Below, in pieces: positions 1-6,202 of a stretch of DNA of 7,736 bases; positions within the stretch are counted from its first letter, which is position 1; every line of letters begins with the position of its first letter. Position numbers and translations under genes: made by a program. The stretch is taken from the NCBI GenBank assembly GCA_937923125.1, contig CALALK010000100.1, positions 1 to 7,736 of the forward strand. Direction: 5' to 3'. A model generated the notes under the pieces. It was not told the origin of the DNA. It did not search any database and saw only the letters and a program-made list of their open reading frames with translations. This stretch comes from an uncultured Carnobacterium sp. Lineage in GTDB: Bacteria; Bacillota; Bacilli; Lactobacillales; Aerococcaceae.

Positions 1-621
1 AACCATTTAACACCTGAATTACGTACTGAAATTATTCGTTCTAAAACACCAATCGTTTTAGCAGGAACAATGGATGCGGAGCATGAAATTGCGTCTGTCA
101 ATATTGATTATAAAGAAGCGACTCAAGAAGCCGTTGAAACATTAATTGAAAACGGACATAAGAAAGTGGCTTTCGTAACTGCTGCATTGAAAAATATAGC
201 TTCTGTAGATTTACGTTTAGAAGGATATAAAGCAGCCTTAGATAAAGCGGGTATTAAATTCGATCCTAAATTAGTATACGAAGTGCCATTGACATACCAT
301 GCAGGTGAATCTGTAGCAGAACGTATTCATAAAGCTGGCGTAACAGCTGCAATCGTAACAGACGACGAAACTTCAGTAGGATTATTAAATGGATTAATCG
401 ACTTAGGAATTAAAGTTCCTGAGAAATTCGAAATCATCTCAAGCAATAACTCTAAATTAACGAAGATGACACGTCCAATTCTTTCAACAATTGCACCACC
501 TTTATATGATATTGGTGCCGTAGCAATGCGTCTATTGACAAAGATTATGAATAAAGAAGAGATTGTAGAATCTGAAATCACATTACCTTACAAGATTGAG
601 TTACGAAACACAACTAAATAA
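1..621 (+). CDS. ccpA: Catabolite control protein A, C-terminal part (5' end outside window)
   Basis: This is the last 206 residues of a LacI/GalR-family regulator; the frame is open from base 1, so the helix-turn-helix and hinge lie outside the window. What remains is the periplasmic-binding-protein-like effector domain. Segments match CcpA as I know it from Bacillus and enterococci: SVNIDYKEA, VETLIENGHKKVAFVT, RLEGYKAAL, MTRPILSTIAPPLYDIGAVAMRLLTKIMNKE and a PYKIELR-type end. CcpA binds cre sites when complexed with HPr-Ser46-P and controls carbon catabolite repression and activation. The usual GFDNT strand is SSNNS here, which I take as lineage variation. The gene ends at TAA 619-621 and is followed ten bases later by a strong terminator, so it is the last gene of its transcript. 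It converges on the PBP gene. Its promoter and any autoregulatory cre site are not visible. The CcpA assignment is firm. Confidence 0.93.
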   Translation, partial: NHLTPELRTEIIRSKTPIVLAGTMDAEHEIASVNIDYKEATQEAVETLIENGHKKVAFVTAALKNIASVDLRLEGYKAALDKAGIKFDPKLVYEVPLTYHAGESVAERIHKAGVTAAIVTDDETSVGLLNGLIDLGIKVPEKFEIISSNNSKLTKMTRPILSTIAPPLYDIGAVAMRLLTKIMNKEEIVESEITLPYKIELRNTTK

Positions 622-630
622 GAAAAAACG

Positions 631-662
631 AACAGCCTATCACATAGAATAGGCTGTTTTTT
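631..662 (+). terminator. Rho-independent terminator of ccpA
   Basis: A perfect 10-bp stem (AACAGCCTAT at 631-640 with its complement at 649-658) surrounds an 8-nt loop. The U-tract at 657-662 follows directly, and an A-run at 622-628 precedes the stem. It lies ten bases after the ccpA stop codon. The flanking A and T runs could let it work weakly on the minus strand too. Confidence 0.92.
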
Positions 663-682
663 ATACTATAGAGAATAGAAGG

Positions 683-725
683 AAATAACAGAAAGGCTGG
701 ACATTATCCAGCCTTTCTGTTATTT
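683..725 (-). terminator. 18-bp stem between convergent genes, likely PBP terminator
   Basis: A perfect 18-bp inverted repeat (683-700 with 708-725) has a 7-nt loop. It begins four bases beyond the PBP stop codon in the minus direction. The arms end in TTATTT, so each strand carries a short U-rich 3' side, and on the minus strand CCTTCTATTC follows. The poor T-tract makes it a weaker terminator than the ccpA one, but stem length and position fit transcription end for the PBP gene and perhaps a back-up for ccpA read-through. Confidence 0.75.
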
Positions 726-728
726 AGA

Positions 729-3263
729 TTAACGTGCTTTTGTTGTTTGAGGTTGAGGGGTAGGCGCCTGAGTTGCTGGCGCTTGAGTTGTTGGTGCTTG
801 AGTTGTCTCAGGTTTCTTTTCTTCTTTCTTTTTCTCCTCTTCTTTTTTCTTATCGCTAGAAGATGAAGATTTATTCCAGAATCGATTTAATTCTTCTGGA
901 GTTGCACCTACCATAAAGTCGTATTTTGGATTCATAGGAGGGAAGTCCTTCTTGAACCAATCTGTTGTCATTGAACCACCGATTGAGTAAGTACCACCGT
1001 TTTCTGCTTTAAATGAACCTGCTTTTGTACCAGTTGTTGATACTACAGAATCACGATATACAGAGTCTGGTTGAGTAAAGGTGGTTTCCTTGCCGATTAA
1101 TTCAGGATTTGCTTCATATGCAGCTCTCATTAAGTTTGTCCATTGACGTTGGCTTCGCATGGTTGGTTCGCCATAACCGTCAGAGCCTGAGATAGGGTAG
1201 CGTGCATTATAGAAGTTATCATATCCGATCCAAGAACCTAGAGTAACAGTTGGTGTGTAAGCCACAAACCAGTTGTCAATCTCGTTTTCTGAAGTACCTG
1301 TCTTACCAGCTAAATCAGAACTGAATCCCATATTTCCTTTAATGTTATAGAAGATAGTAGAGCTAGCGATATCTTGTAACATGTTTGTTGTTAAGAACGC
1401 TGTTGCATCTGAGAAGACGCGTTCTGATTTATCTTCGTGTTGGTAAATCACATTTCCACGAGAGTCTTCAATCTTTTCGATTAAGTATGATTCGTGGTGT
1501 TCACCACCATTTGCCAGTGTAGAAAAGGCACTTGTTTGTTCTCTTACAGAAGGACCTGTTCTTGTACCACCGATTGAAAGGGCGATATTTTGATATTCAT
1601 CTTCACCGATACCTTCAGTGATTCCCATTTTCTTCAAGTATTCACCAGCGTTAATGCCTTTTTGAAGCATTGCTTGGTAAATCTTAATTACTGGGTTATT
1701 TAATGATTTGAACAGTGCGTAACGAACCGTTAAGAATTGGTTCGTAATTGAGTTACCATAGTTGGTTGGTTGCCAGTAAGTTCCGTTACCTTGCGCGATA
1801 CTAATTTTCGTATCCGGAACAACACTTGCTGGATAAATCAAGTTGTTTTCAATCGCTGGCGCATATACCAAGATTGGTTTGATGGTTGAACCAGGAGAGC
1901 GGTGTGTTGAAAATGCGTGGTCCACTTGGTTGGCTTCAAAGTCACGACCTGCGACGAAACCAAGAATACGACCGGTTTTGTTTTCAATTAACACAGCACC
2001 GTTTTGGGCTGGCTCTTTTTGAGTTTTAGTTTCACCAGTATTTTGGTCAACGTATTGTGTGTTGTAGGTTGGTCCAATTAAGTCTCCGTTTTCAGCAATG
2101 GCTTTTTGCATTGCATCGTATACTTTTTGGTCAACTGTAGACGTGATTTTATAACCAGAAGAGCTTAATTCACGCTCAGCTTCGTCATAGTATTTACTAT
2201 ATAATTCTGAGTCGTTTTTAACATCGTTATACGTCAATTTGTTTTTCTCAGCTGCTTTTGTCATTAAGACTTTAACGGCTTCACGATGAACAGCTTGATA
2301 TAAGTATGATTGACGGTTTGAAGTGAGCTCTTTCGGAGGAAGGAAGTCCTTCGTAATGTCGTACGCAAGAGCTTCTTCGTATTGTTCTTTAGTAATTTTG
2401 TTTTCACGATACATACTGAAGAGAACGGTCTTCATACGTTCTACACCAGCAGACACGTCTTCTTTCATCGTTGCGATGTTTGTATACGGTGTGTAAACAA
2501 TTGGGTTTTGAGGCATCCCAACAAGATAAGCTGCTTGTGGTAACGATAAATCTTTTGCGGAAACCCCGAAGACACCTTGAGCGGCTTCTTCGATACCGGC
2601 GATATTTAACCCGTTATTATTACGTCCAAACGGAGAAACATTTAAGTAAGCTTCTAAGATTTGGTCTTTTGTAAAGTGTTTTTCAAGACGTAATGCGTAA
2701 AGAATTTCATTAGCTTTACGTTTAAAAGTGACTTCACTTGTTAAAATCTGTTGCTTAATTAATTGTTGTGTTAAGGTAGATCCACCCGTTGCACCTGAAT
2801 CAGAAGAAGCAACTTCTTGTAAGAGGGCACGGATAAGAGCCTTAGGAACAATCCCGTTATGATCATAGAATGAACTATCTTCTGTTGCGATGATTCCATC
2901 TTTTACATATTGCGAAATTTCTGATAAAGGTTTTACAATACGTAATTCATCTGTATTTACATCTGAAATCTTCGTCCCGTCTTGATAGTAGAAACTCGAG
3001 ATTAAGTTGAGATTTCCGATGGCGTCACTCATTTGTTCTTGAGTGAGAGGTTCTTCATTGGATGTCAAACTTGCAAAATATCCAAGTCCAATCCCGCCTC
3101 CGAATACACCAATGAGCATTAATGCTAGAATAGCGATTACGAAGATGTTTTTAAGGACTGAATAAGCAATGTTAAAAATAAAACGCATATTTTTAAGAAT
3201 CGGTTTGTTCCAAATAGAAAGTAGAGCCTCGCGCCAATCTGGAGTTTGGTTCTGTTCTGACAT
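729..3263 (-). CDS. pbp1b: Class A (bifunctional) penicillin-binding protein, PBP1b type
   Basis: This enzyme polymerises lipid II into glycan strands and cross-links stem peptides at the outer membrane face. Numbering is from the chosen start (844 aa). A cytoplasmic N-terminus is followed by one membrane anchor at about 37-63. The GT51 glycosyltransferase domain shows ATEDSSFYDHNG with catalytic Glu128, GGSTLTQQLIKQQ (160-172), a KRKANE motif and ILEAYLNVSPFGRNN. The transpeptidase domain shows S459-T-I-K462, S520-L-N522 and K654-T-G-T. The order and wording of these motifs match streptococcal PBP1b best. The tail from about 799 is low-complexity: Ser run, Lys/Glu run, then TQAP repeats. An ATG at 3279-3281 would add six residues, but it lies about 12 nt from the predicted transcription start and has no ribosome-binding site. 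The ATG at 3261-3263 has AAAGAG eight bases upstream, so I prefer it. All catalytic motifs are intact. The gene is monocistronic and divergent from rpsP. Confidence 0.93.
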   Translation of the reverse strand: MSEQNQTPDWREALLSIWNKPILKNMRFIFNIAYSVLKNIFVIAILALMLIGVFGGGIGLGYFASLTSNEEPLTQEQMSDAIGNLNLISSFYYQDGTKISDVNTDELRIVKPLSEISQYVKDGIIATEDSSFYDHNGIVPKALIRALLQEVASSDSGATGGSTLTQQLIKQQILTSEVTFKRKANEILYALRLEKHFTKDQILEAYLNVSPFGRNNNGLNIAGIEEAAQGVFGVSAKDLSLPQAAYLVGMPQNPIVYTPYTNIATMKEDVSAGVERMKTVLFSMYRENKITKEQYEEALAYDITKDFLPPKELTSNRQSYLYQAVHREAVKVLMTKAAEKNKLTYNDVKNDSELYSKYYDEAERELSSSGYKITSTVDQKVYDAMQKAIAENGDLIGPTYNTQYVDQNTGETKTQKEPAQNGAVLIENKTGRILGFVAGRDFEANQVDHAFSTHRSPGSTIKPILVYAPAIENNLIYPASVVPDTKISIAQGNGTYWQPTNYGNSITNQFLTVRYALFKSLNNPVIKIYQAMLQKGINAGEYLKKMGITEGIGEDEYQNIALSIGGTRTGPSVREQTSAFSTLANGGEHHESYLIEKIEDSRGNVIYQHEDKSERVFSDATAFLTTNMLQDIASSTIFYNIKGNMGFSSDLAGKTGTSENEIDNWFVAYTPTVTLGSWIGYDNFYNARYPISGSDGYGEPTMRSQRQWTNLMRAAYEANPELIGKETTFTQPDSVYRDSVVSTTGTKAGSFKAENGGTYSIGGSMTTDWFKKDFPPMNPKYDFMVGATPEELNRFWNKSSSSSDKKKEEEKKKEEKKPETTQAPTTQAPATQAPTPQPQTTKAR
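762..806 (-). repeat. Three 15-bp tandem repeats encoding (T/A)TQAP in the PBP tail
   Basis: Three consecutive pentapeptides TTQAP, TTQAP, ATQAP are encoded near the PBP C-terminus, and the DNA units are near-identical. They follow a Lys/Glu block and precede a Pro/Thr/Gln-rich end. The tail lies outside the membrane and probably acts as a flexible spacer into the wall. Tandem units like these often vary in copy number between strains. Confidence 0.8.
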
Positions 3264-3299
3264 AAGTTCAACTCTTTTCATTTATACATATTTTTGTTC

Positions 3300-3308
3300 A
3301 TTATATCA
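3300..3308 (-). promoter_or_regulatory. Extended -10 promoter for the PBP gene
   Basis: Read on the minus strand, TGATATAAT is a perfect -10 hexamer with the TGN extension. No convincing -35 lies 16-18 bp upstream, as is common for extended -10 promoters. The expected start is near 3293, giving a leader of about 30 nt to the ATG at 3261-3263. This supports that start codon over the one at 3279-3281. Confidence 0.7.
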
Positions 3309-3398
3309 AAAAACGATGAAAATTACTATTTATTACTAGTGGGAGTAGGGTTTAGAGCGTTTTTTACAAAAAAAGTTAAAGGTGTAAAGAGAAAATAC

Positions 3399-3427
3399 TT
3401 TACAAGCATCCTTCCATCTGCTAAACT
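3399..3427 (+). promoter_or_regulatory. Sigma-A promoter for rpsP-khpA
   Basis: TTTACA (3399-3404) matches the -35 consensus at five of six positions. After a 17-bp spacer comes TAAACT (3422-3427), four of six in the -10. Transcription would begin near 3434 with a 30-nt leader carrying GGAGGTG at 3451-3457. It is the only well-spaced pair found upstream of rpsP. Confidence 0.7.
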
Positions 3428-3463
3428 ATGTAACTGTGAGATTAATACATGGAGGTGTAAATT

Positions 3464-3736
3464 ATGGCAGTTAAAATTCGTTTAAAACGTATGGGTTCTA
3501 AGAAAAGTCCTTTCTACCGTGTAGTTGTAGCTGATTCACGTTCACCACGTGATGGTCGTTTCATCGAAACAATCGGAACATACAACCCACTATTAAACCC
3601 AGCTGAAGTTTCAATCAATGAAGAATTAGCATTACAATGGTTAGCAAACGGTGCGCAACCTTCTGATACAGTTCGTAACTTGTTATCACAACAAGGTATC
3701 ATGAAGAAATTCCACGAATCTAAGTTTTCTAAGTAA
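3464..3736 (+). CDS. rpsP: 30S ribosomal protein S16
   Basis: The 90-residue product has the full S16 signature: [26 protein letters not shown] at the start, then [17 protein letters not shown] and a C-terminal segment [18 protein letters not shown]16 binds 16S rRNA in the body of the small subunit early in assembly. Length is normal for bacterial S16. The ATG is preceded by GGAGG eight bases upstream, an ideal Shine-Dalgarno. The gene is the first of a two-gene transcript with khpA, 39 bp downstream, driven by the promoter at 3399-3427. The usual next partners rimM and trmD are 2.2 kb further on, beyond a terminator. Identification is certain. Confidence 0.98.
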   Translation: MAVKIRLKRMGSKKSPFYRVVVADSRSPRDGRFIETIGTYNPLLNPAEVSINEELALQWLANGAQPSDTVRNLLSQQGIMKKFHESKFSK

Positions 3737-3775
3737 TTTCTATAAAGTCGACAACTCGATGGAGAGGTGAAAAGA

Positions 3776-4021
3776 ATGCCAGAGATTAGTGAATTAGTAT
3801 TGTCAATGGTTAAACCATTAGTTGAATTCCCTGATGATGTTCGTATTGACGTTTCTGAATCAGATGAATTCATGGAATATACTTTACGCGTGAATCCTCA
3901 AGATATCGGTCGTGTGATTGGTAAACAAGGACGTGTGGCTCGCGCTATCCGTACGATTACTTATAGTGTTCGTACTCGCGGACCAAAACGTGTGCGTCTA
4001 AGTATTGAGAACCTAGATTAA
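3776..4021 (+). CDS. khpA: KH-domain RNA-binding protein KhpA
   Basis: This small single-KH-domain protein (81 aa) belongs to the YlqC/KhpA family. In streptococci and lactobacilli KhpA pairs with KhpB (EloR/Jag) to bind RNA and influence cell elongation and division; that role is known for the family, not shown here. The sequence has the N-terminal helix MPEISELVLSMVKPLV, a DDVRIDVSE strand, and the RNA-contact loop VIGKQGR (GxxG) followed by VARAIRTI. The C-terminal strand RVRLSIENLD ends at TAA 4019-4021. I chose ATG 3776 because GGAGAGG at 3761-3767 sits eight bases upstream. An in-frame GTG at 3767 lies inside that ribosome-binding site, so it cannot be the main start. It is co-transcribed with rpsP and ends seven bases before the terminator stem. 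Confidence 0.95.
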   Translation: MPEISELVLSMVKPLVEFPDDVRIDVSESDEFMEYTLRVNPQDIGRVIGKQGRVARAIRTITYSVRTRGPKRVRLSIENLD

Positions 4022-4027
4022 TAGGCG

Positions 4028-4056
4028 AAGCCTTGGAGAAATCCAAGGCTTTTTTT
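4028..4056 (+). terminator. Rho-independent terminator of rpsP-khpA
   Basis: A perfect 10-bp stem (AAGCCTTGGA at 4028-4037 with 4042-4051) is closed by a GAAA tetraloop and runs into seven Ts (4050-4056). It begins seven bases after the khpA stop, so rpsP-khpA should be a separate transcript from rimM-trmD. It lies inside the left arm of the long inverted repeat. Confidence 0.94.
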
Positions 4057-4168
4057 GTGCTATAAAATAAATAATAAAACGATGACTTCGAATCCTTACG
4101 GATTACTTTATACTCACTGTAAAAGGGCAACGGCTCGAGTCTAGTGTCTCTCGCCTTTAAAGCCTCAA

Positions 4169-4201
4169 AGAAGGAGTAAGGAATTCTTCCTAACTCCTTC
4201 T
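4169..4201. repeat. Hairpin in the core of the long palindrome
   Basis: Arms 4169-4183 and 4187-4201 pair over 15 bp with one mismatch (A4178 opposite A4192) around a 3-nt TTC turn. It would be a strong stem-loop in RNA on either strand. No T-tract follows, so it is not an intrinsic terminator by itself. It stands beside a smaller 6-bp hairpin, TCGCAT/ATGCGA, at 4205-4219. Confidence 0.8.
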
Positions 4202-4311
4202 AATTCGCATTTAATGCGATTCCCCATTACAGTGAGTATAAAATCCGTAGTATTCTCCGTCATCGTTTAGTTATCATAAAAAAAGTTTGGTTTCCTTCAA
4301 GGCTTTGCCGG

Positions 4312-4413
4312 GGGAAGAGACAGAAGAGGGTGTGTGCTTTCAATGGGTGCTCAAAGTTGTTGGTGCTACAATAGATGGATTTCTGCGTTGAGTTAGAGGG
4401 TAAGAAAAGGTGG
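4312..4413. other. Intergenic stretch with no recognised gene
   Basis: This is a purine-rich stretch between the long palindrome and the twin palindromes. I see no gene here. A TGCTACAAT extended -10 look-alike lies at 4364-4372 without a -35. The only ATG frame of note encodes 17 residues (4343-4396) and lacks a well-placed ribosome-binding site. Confidence 0.6.
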
Positions 4414-4464
4414 GTGATACCGTATAAGGTATCACTCATTATACCGTATACGGTATAATGAGTG
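4414..4464. promoter_or_regulatory. Twin palindromes, candidate operator pair
   Basis: Two copies of the 16-bp motif ATACCGTATA(A/C)GGTAT lie at 4417-4432 and 4441-4456, centres 24 bp apart. The first lies in a hairpin of 8-bp arms, GTGATACC and GGTATCAC (4414-4435). The second is the middle of a perfect 32-bp palindrome (4433-4464) with half-site CACTCATTATACCGTA. They end 29 bp upstream of the -35 of the promoter for the DUF1576 operon. The repeated dyad suggests a dimeric regulator of TetR, GntR or similar type. Alternatively the second palindrome, followed by TTCTTTTATT, could act as a poor terminator. Confidence 0.55.
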
Positions 4465-4493
4465 TTCTTTTATTGTCGTTAGTACTCGGGTTT

Positions 4494-4522
4494 TTGATTG
4501 TTTTTCGTGAGTTTGGTATGAT
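4494..4522 (+). promoter_or_regulatory. Sigma-A promoter for the DUF1576-rimM-trmD operon
   Basis: TTGATT (4494-4499) and TATGAT (4517-4522) are separated by exactly 17 bp, matching consensus at four and five of six positions. The expected start near 4529 leaves a leader of about 28 nt to ATG 4557, with the ribosome-binding site GAAGGGA at 4543-4549. Confidence 0.7.
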
Positions 4523-4556
4523 AAGTGAGTAAAATTATAGTTGAAGGGAAGACCTT

Positions 4557-5849
4557 ATGAAGAAAAAGCCGATATTAAAAGAACAAATGAATCGACAATA
4601 TTATTATTTATTTGGCCTATCCGCTATTTTGATGCTGCTTGCATTTTGTCTAGAATCGCCACAATCGTTACTTCAAGGAATGATTACGATTCTAATTTCG
4701 CCTAGTCAGTTATTTACGGATTATATGCAAATTGCGTCCGTTGGAAGTACGCTCTTGAATGTGGGGATTATGCTTCTGATTAATATTTATAGTTACAAGA
4801 AATTAGAAATTCCTGTTAACGGGACGGTGATTGGGAGTTTAGGGATGCTTGCTGGATTCTCATTTTTCGGGAAGAATCTCTTTAACAGTATTCCGTTTAT
4901 GCTAGGTGTATGGATTTATGCAAAAGTCACAAAGCAGAATTATCGAAATTATGTCATTGTCGGATTGTTTGGATCGGCATTAGGACCACTAGTCTCTTTC
5001 CTCGCTTTTGGAGGAGTATTGCCAAGCGGATTTAGTATTTTGATTGCGTATGCACTTGGAATCTTTATTGGATTCATCTTGCCCCAATTATCAACGCAGT
5101 ATTTAGGGTTCCATCAAGGGTTCAGCTTGTATAACGTTGGGTTTACAGCGGGAATCGTTGGGATGGTCGTTCTAGGATTTCTAAATGCATTTGAAATCGA
5201 AGTAGAAACAAAGACGCTTGCGAATACAGAAAGCCCACTTATTTTATATGGGCTGTTGAATGGACTATGTCTGATTTTGCTAGCGACAAGCTTCTATCTA
5301 CATGTTCAAAAGAAAGAAAAATATCATTTTAAATTACTCTTGAAACTGTCAGGACGTCTGCCAAGTGACTTTGTTGAAATGACAAACCTTGCAACGGTAA
5401 CGTTCAATATGAGCATTATGGGCTTCATTCTATTAGGCTATGTCCTTATTAATGGTGGACAACTGAATGGTCCGATTGTCGGCAGTATTATTGGAGCGAT
5501 GAGTTTTGGAGCCTTCGGGAACCAAGTGAAAAATACAGTTCCTGTATTAGTAGGGATTATGATTGGCTGCTACTTAACAGGCGTCGACGCAGCAAGTACG
5601 AGCGCACTCGTGGCGGCTATCTTTGGAACCACTCTTGCACCTGTAAGTGGGTATTATGGGCCAATTGCAGGGATGATTGCTGGCTTTGTTCATATTACAC
5701 TTGTAAGCCACGTAGTTGTCATGCATGGGGGACTAAACCTTTATAACAATGGATTCGCGGGAGGATTCGTTGCAGCGGTTCTCGTACCAATTTTTGAAAT
5801 TTTTGAAGGCATTCGCCAAGATATCAAGGAAAGAAAGGCTGAGGGATAA
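4557..5849 (+). CDS. DUF1576 polytopic membrane protein, function unknown
   Basis: This 430-residue, strongly hydrophobic protein has roughly ten or more membrane-spanning segments. I recognise it as a DUF1576 family member from segments such as AGFSFFGKNLFNSIPFMLGVWIYAK and FGSALGPLVS. The two halves are clearly related: NGTVIG (88-93) recurs as NGPIVG (304-309), FGKNLFNSIPFMLGV (104-118) as FGNQVKNTVPVLVGI (320-334), FGSALGP (138-144) as FGTTLAP (356-362), and GFSLYNVGFTAG (188-199) as GLNLYNNGFAGG (392-403). Such internal duplication is typical of channels and secondary transporters, so a transport role is plausible, but the substrate is unknown. The two halves are joined by a basic, hydrophilic linker at about 250-260. 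The ATG at 4557 has GAAGGGA seven bases upstream. It heads the operon and its stop overlaps the next start (TAATG), implying translational coupling to the 113-aa gene. Confidence 0.88.
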   Translation: MKKKPILKEQMNRQYYYLFGLSAILMLLAFCLESPQSLLQGMITILISPSQLFTDYMQIASVGSTLLNVGIMLLINIYSYKKLEIPVNGTVIGSLGMLAGFSFFGKNLFNSIPFMLGVWIYAKVTKQNYRNYVIVGLFGSALGPLVSFLAFGGVLPSGFSILIAYALGIFIGFILPQLSTQYLGFHQGFSLYNVGFTAGIVGMVVLGFLNAFEIEVETKTLANTESPLILYGLLNGLCLILLATSFYLHVQKKEKYHFKLLLKLSGRLPSDFVEMTNLATVTFNMSIMGFILLGYVLINGGQLNGPIVGSIIGAMSFGAFGNQVKNTVPVLVGIMIGCYLTGVDAASTSALVAAIFGTTLAPVSGYYGPIAGMIAGFVHITLVSHVVVMHGGLNLYNNGFAGGFVAAVLVPIFEIFEGIRQDIKERKAEG

Positions 5850-6190
5850 TGGCAACAGAAAAGGATTTTGTAAAACGTATCGTAAAGGAAATGGTCGATT
5901 ATTATTTGTACCATGAATTGTATGATGTAACAGCGCATGTAGTGTATGTGCCGCATGAAAAAGCAACGATTACTTGTACAGCACCGTATACAAAATTACC
6001 AGAAGACTTAGATTTGTTAGAAGCAGGGCTTTCAGTTGAAAAACACTTAGAATTAGATTCAATGTATAGTTCTTTAATGGGAACACATAACCGTGATAAA
6101 AACTATTTTATGCTCGGTCAATGTATCGATGATTATGATGTTGAAGTCACAGATTCAACATTGAAAATTATTGTAGAGAGACTCTTTTAA
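5849..6190 (+). CDS. Uncharacterised 113-aa protein coupled to DUF1576
   Basis: I do not recognise this protein. It is small, acidic and soluble-looking, with no signal peptide or membrane segment. From sequence pattern, an N-terminal helix (about 5-22) is followed by two likely beta strands (DVTAHVVYV at 26-34, ATITCTA at 39-45), a Leu/Glu-rich helix (53-70), and two or three further strands toward LKIIVERLF at the end. Two cysteines (43, 92) and several histidines are present but form no clear metal motif. Its ATG shares one base with the stop codon of the DUF1576 gene, so the two are probably made in matched amounts. A cytoplasmic partner or regulator of the membrane protein is my inference. 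Codon use resembles the neighbours, and the frame is uninterrupted, so it is a real gene. Confidence 0.82.
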   Translation: MATEKDFVKRIVKEMVDYYLYHELYDVTAHVVYVPHEKATITCTAPYTKLPEDLDLLEAGLSVEKHLELDSMYSSLMGTHNRDKNYFMLGQCIDDYDVEVTDSTLKIIVERLF

Positions 6191-6202
6191 GGAGGAAGAA
6201 GA

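Larger units (their letters stand above)
4023..4311. repeat. 289-bp imperfect palindrome (MITE-like or structured intergenic element)
   Basis: The left arm (about 4023-4122) aligns with the reverse complement of the right arm (about 4227-4311) almost throughout. Perfect paired blocks are AAACGATGAC (4077-4086 with 4259-4268), TACGGATT (4097-4104 with 4242-4249) and TTTATACTCACTGTAA (4107-4122 with 4227-4242). The outermost part pairs the terminator-like left end, GGCGAAGCCTTG then a seven-T run, with GGCAAAGCCTTG and a seven-T run read on the minus strand from 4309. The 104-bp core holds further hairpins. No ORF fits. The long terminal inverted repeats, small size and lack of coding capacity resemble a non-autonomous mobile element or an intergenic repeat family like pneumococcal BOX/RUP, though I do not recognise the family. 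No target-site duplication is visible. The inverted repeat is directly seen; the mobile-element reading is inference. Confidence 0.65.

Noticed and set aside
3294..3485. 63-codon plus-strand frame between the PBP gene and rpsP
   Set aside because: It overlaps both promoters and the start of rpsP, lacks a ribosome-binding site and has no recognisable similarity.
3514..3873. 119-codon minus-strand frame across rpsP and khpA
   Set aside because: It is antisense to two certain genes, has no recognisable protein character and is explained by their codon pattern.
4073..4087. Possible CcpA cre-like site around AAAACGATGAC
   Set aside because: The right half fits the cre consensus but the left half lacks the TG; it is part of the inverted repeat arm and is not positioned at a promoter.
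4087..4095. TTCGAATCC, resembling a tRNA T-loop or a phage attachment core
   Set aside because: No acceptor, D or anticodon arms can be built around it, and no integrase or tRNA is nearby.
4343..4396. 17-codon ATG frame rich in Trp and Cys (MGAQSCWCYNRWISALS)
   Set aside because: No Shine-Dalgarno at proper spacing, very short, and nothing to show selection on the frame.
4438..4459. TATAAT hexamers on both strands inside the 32-bp palindrome as promoters
   Set aside because: They arise from the symmetry of the palindrome; no -35 or TG extension is present at proper spacing on either strand.
5733..5966. Minus-strand frames across the DUF1576/113-aa junction
   Set aside because: They are antisense to two well-supported genes and have biased shadow-frame composition.
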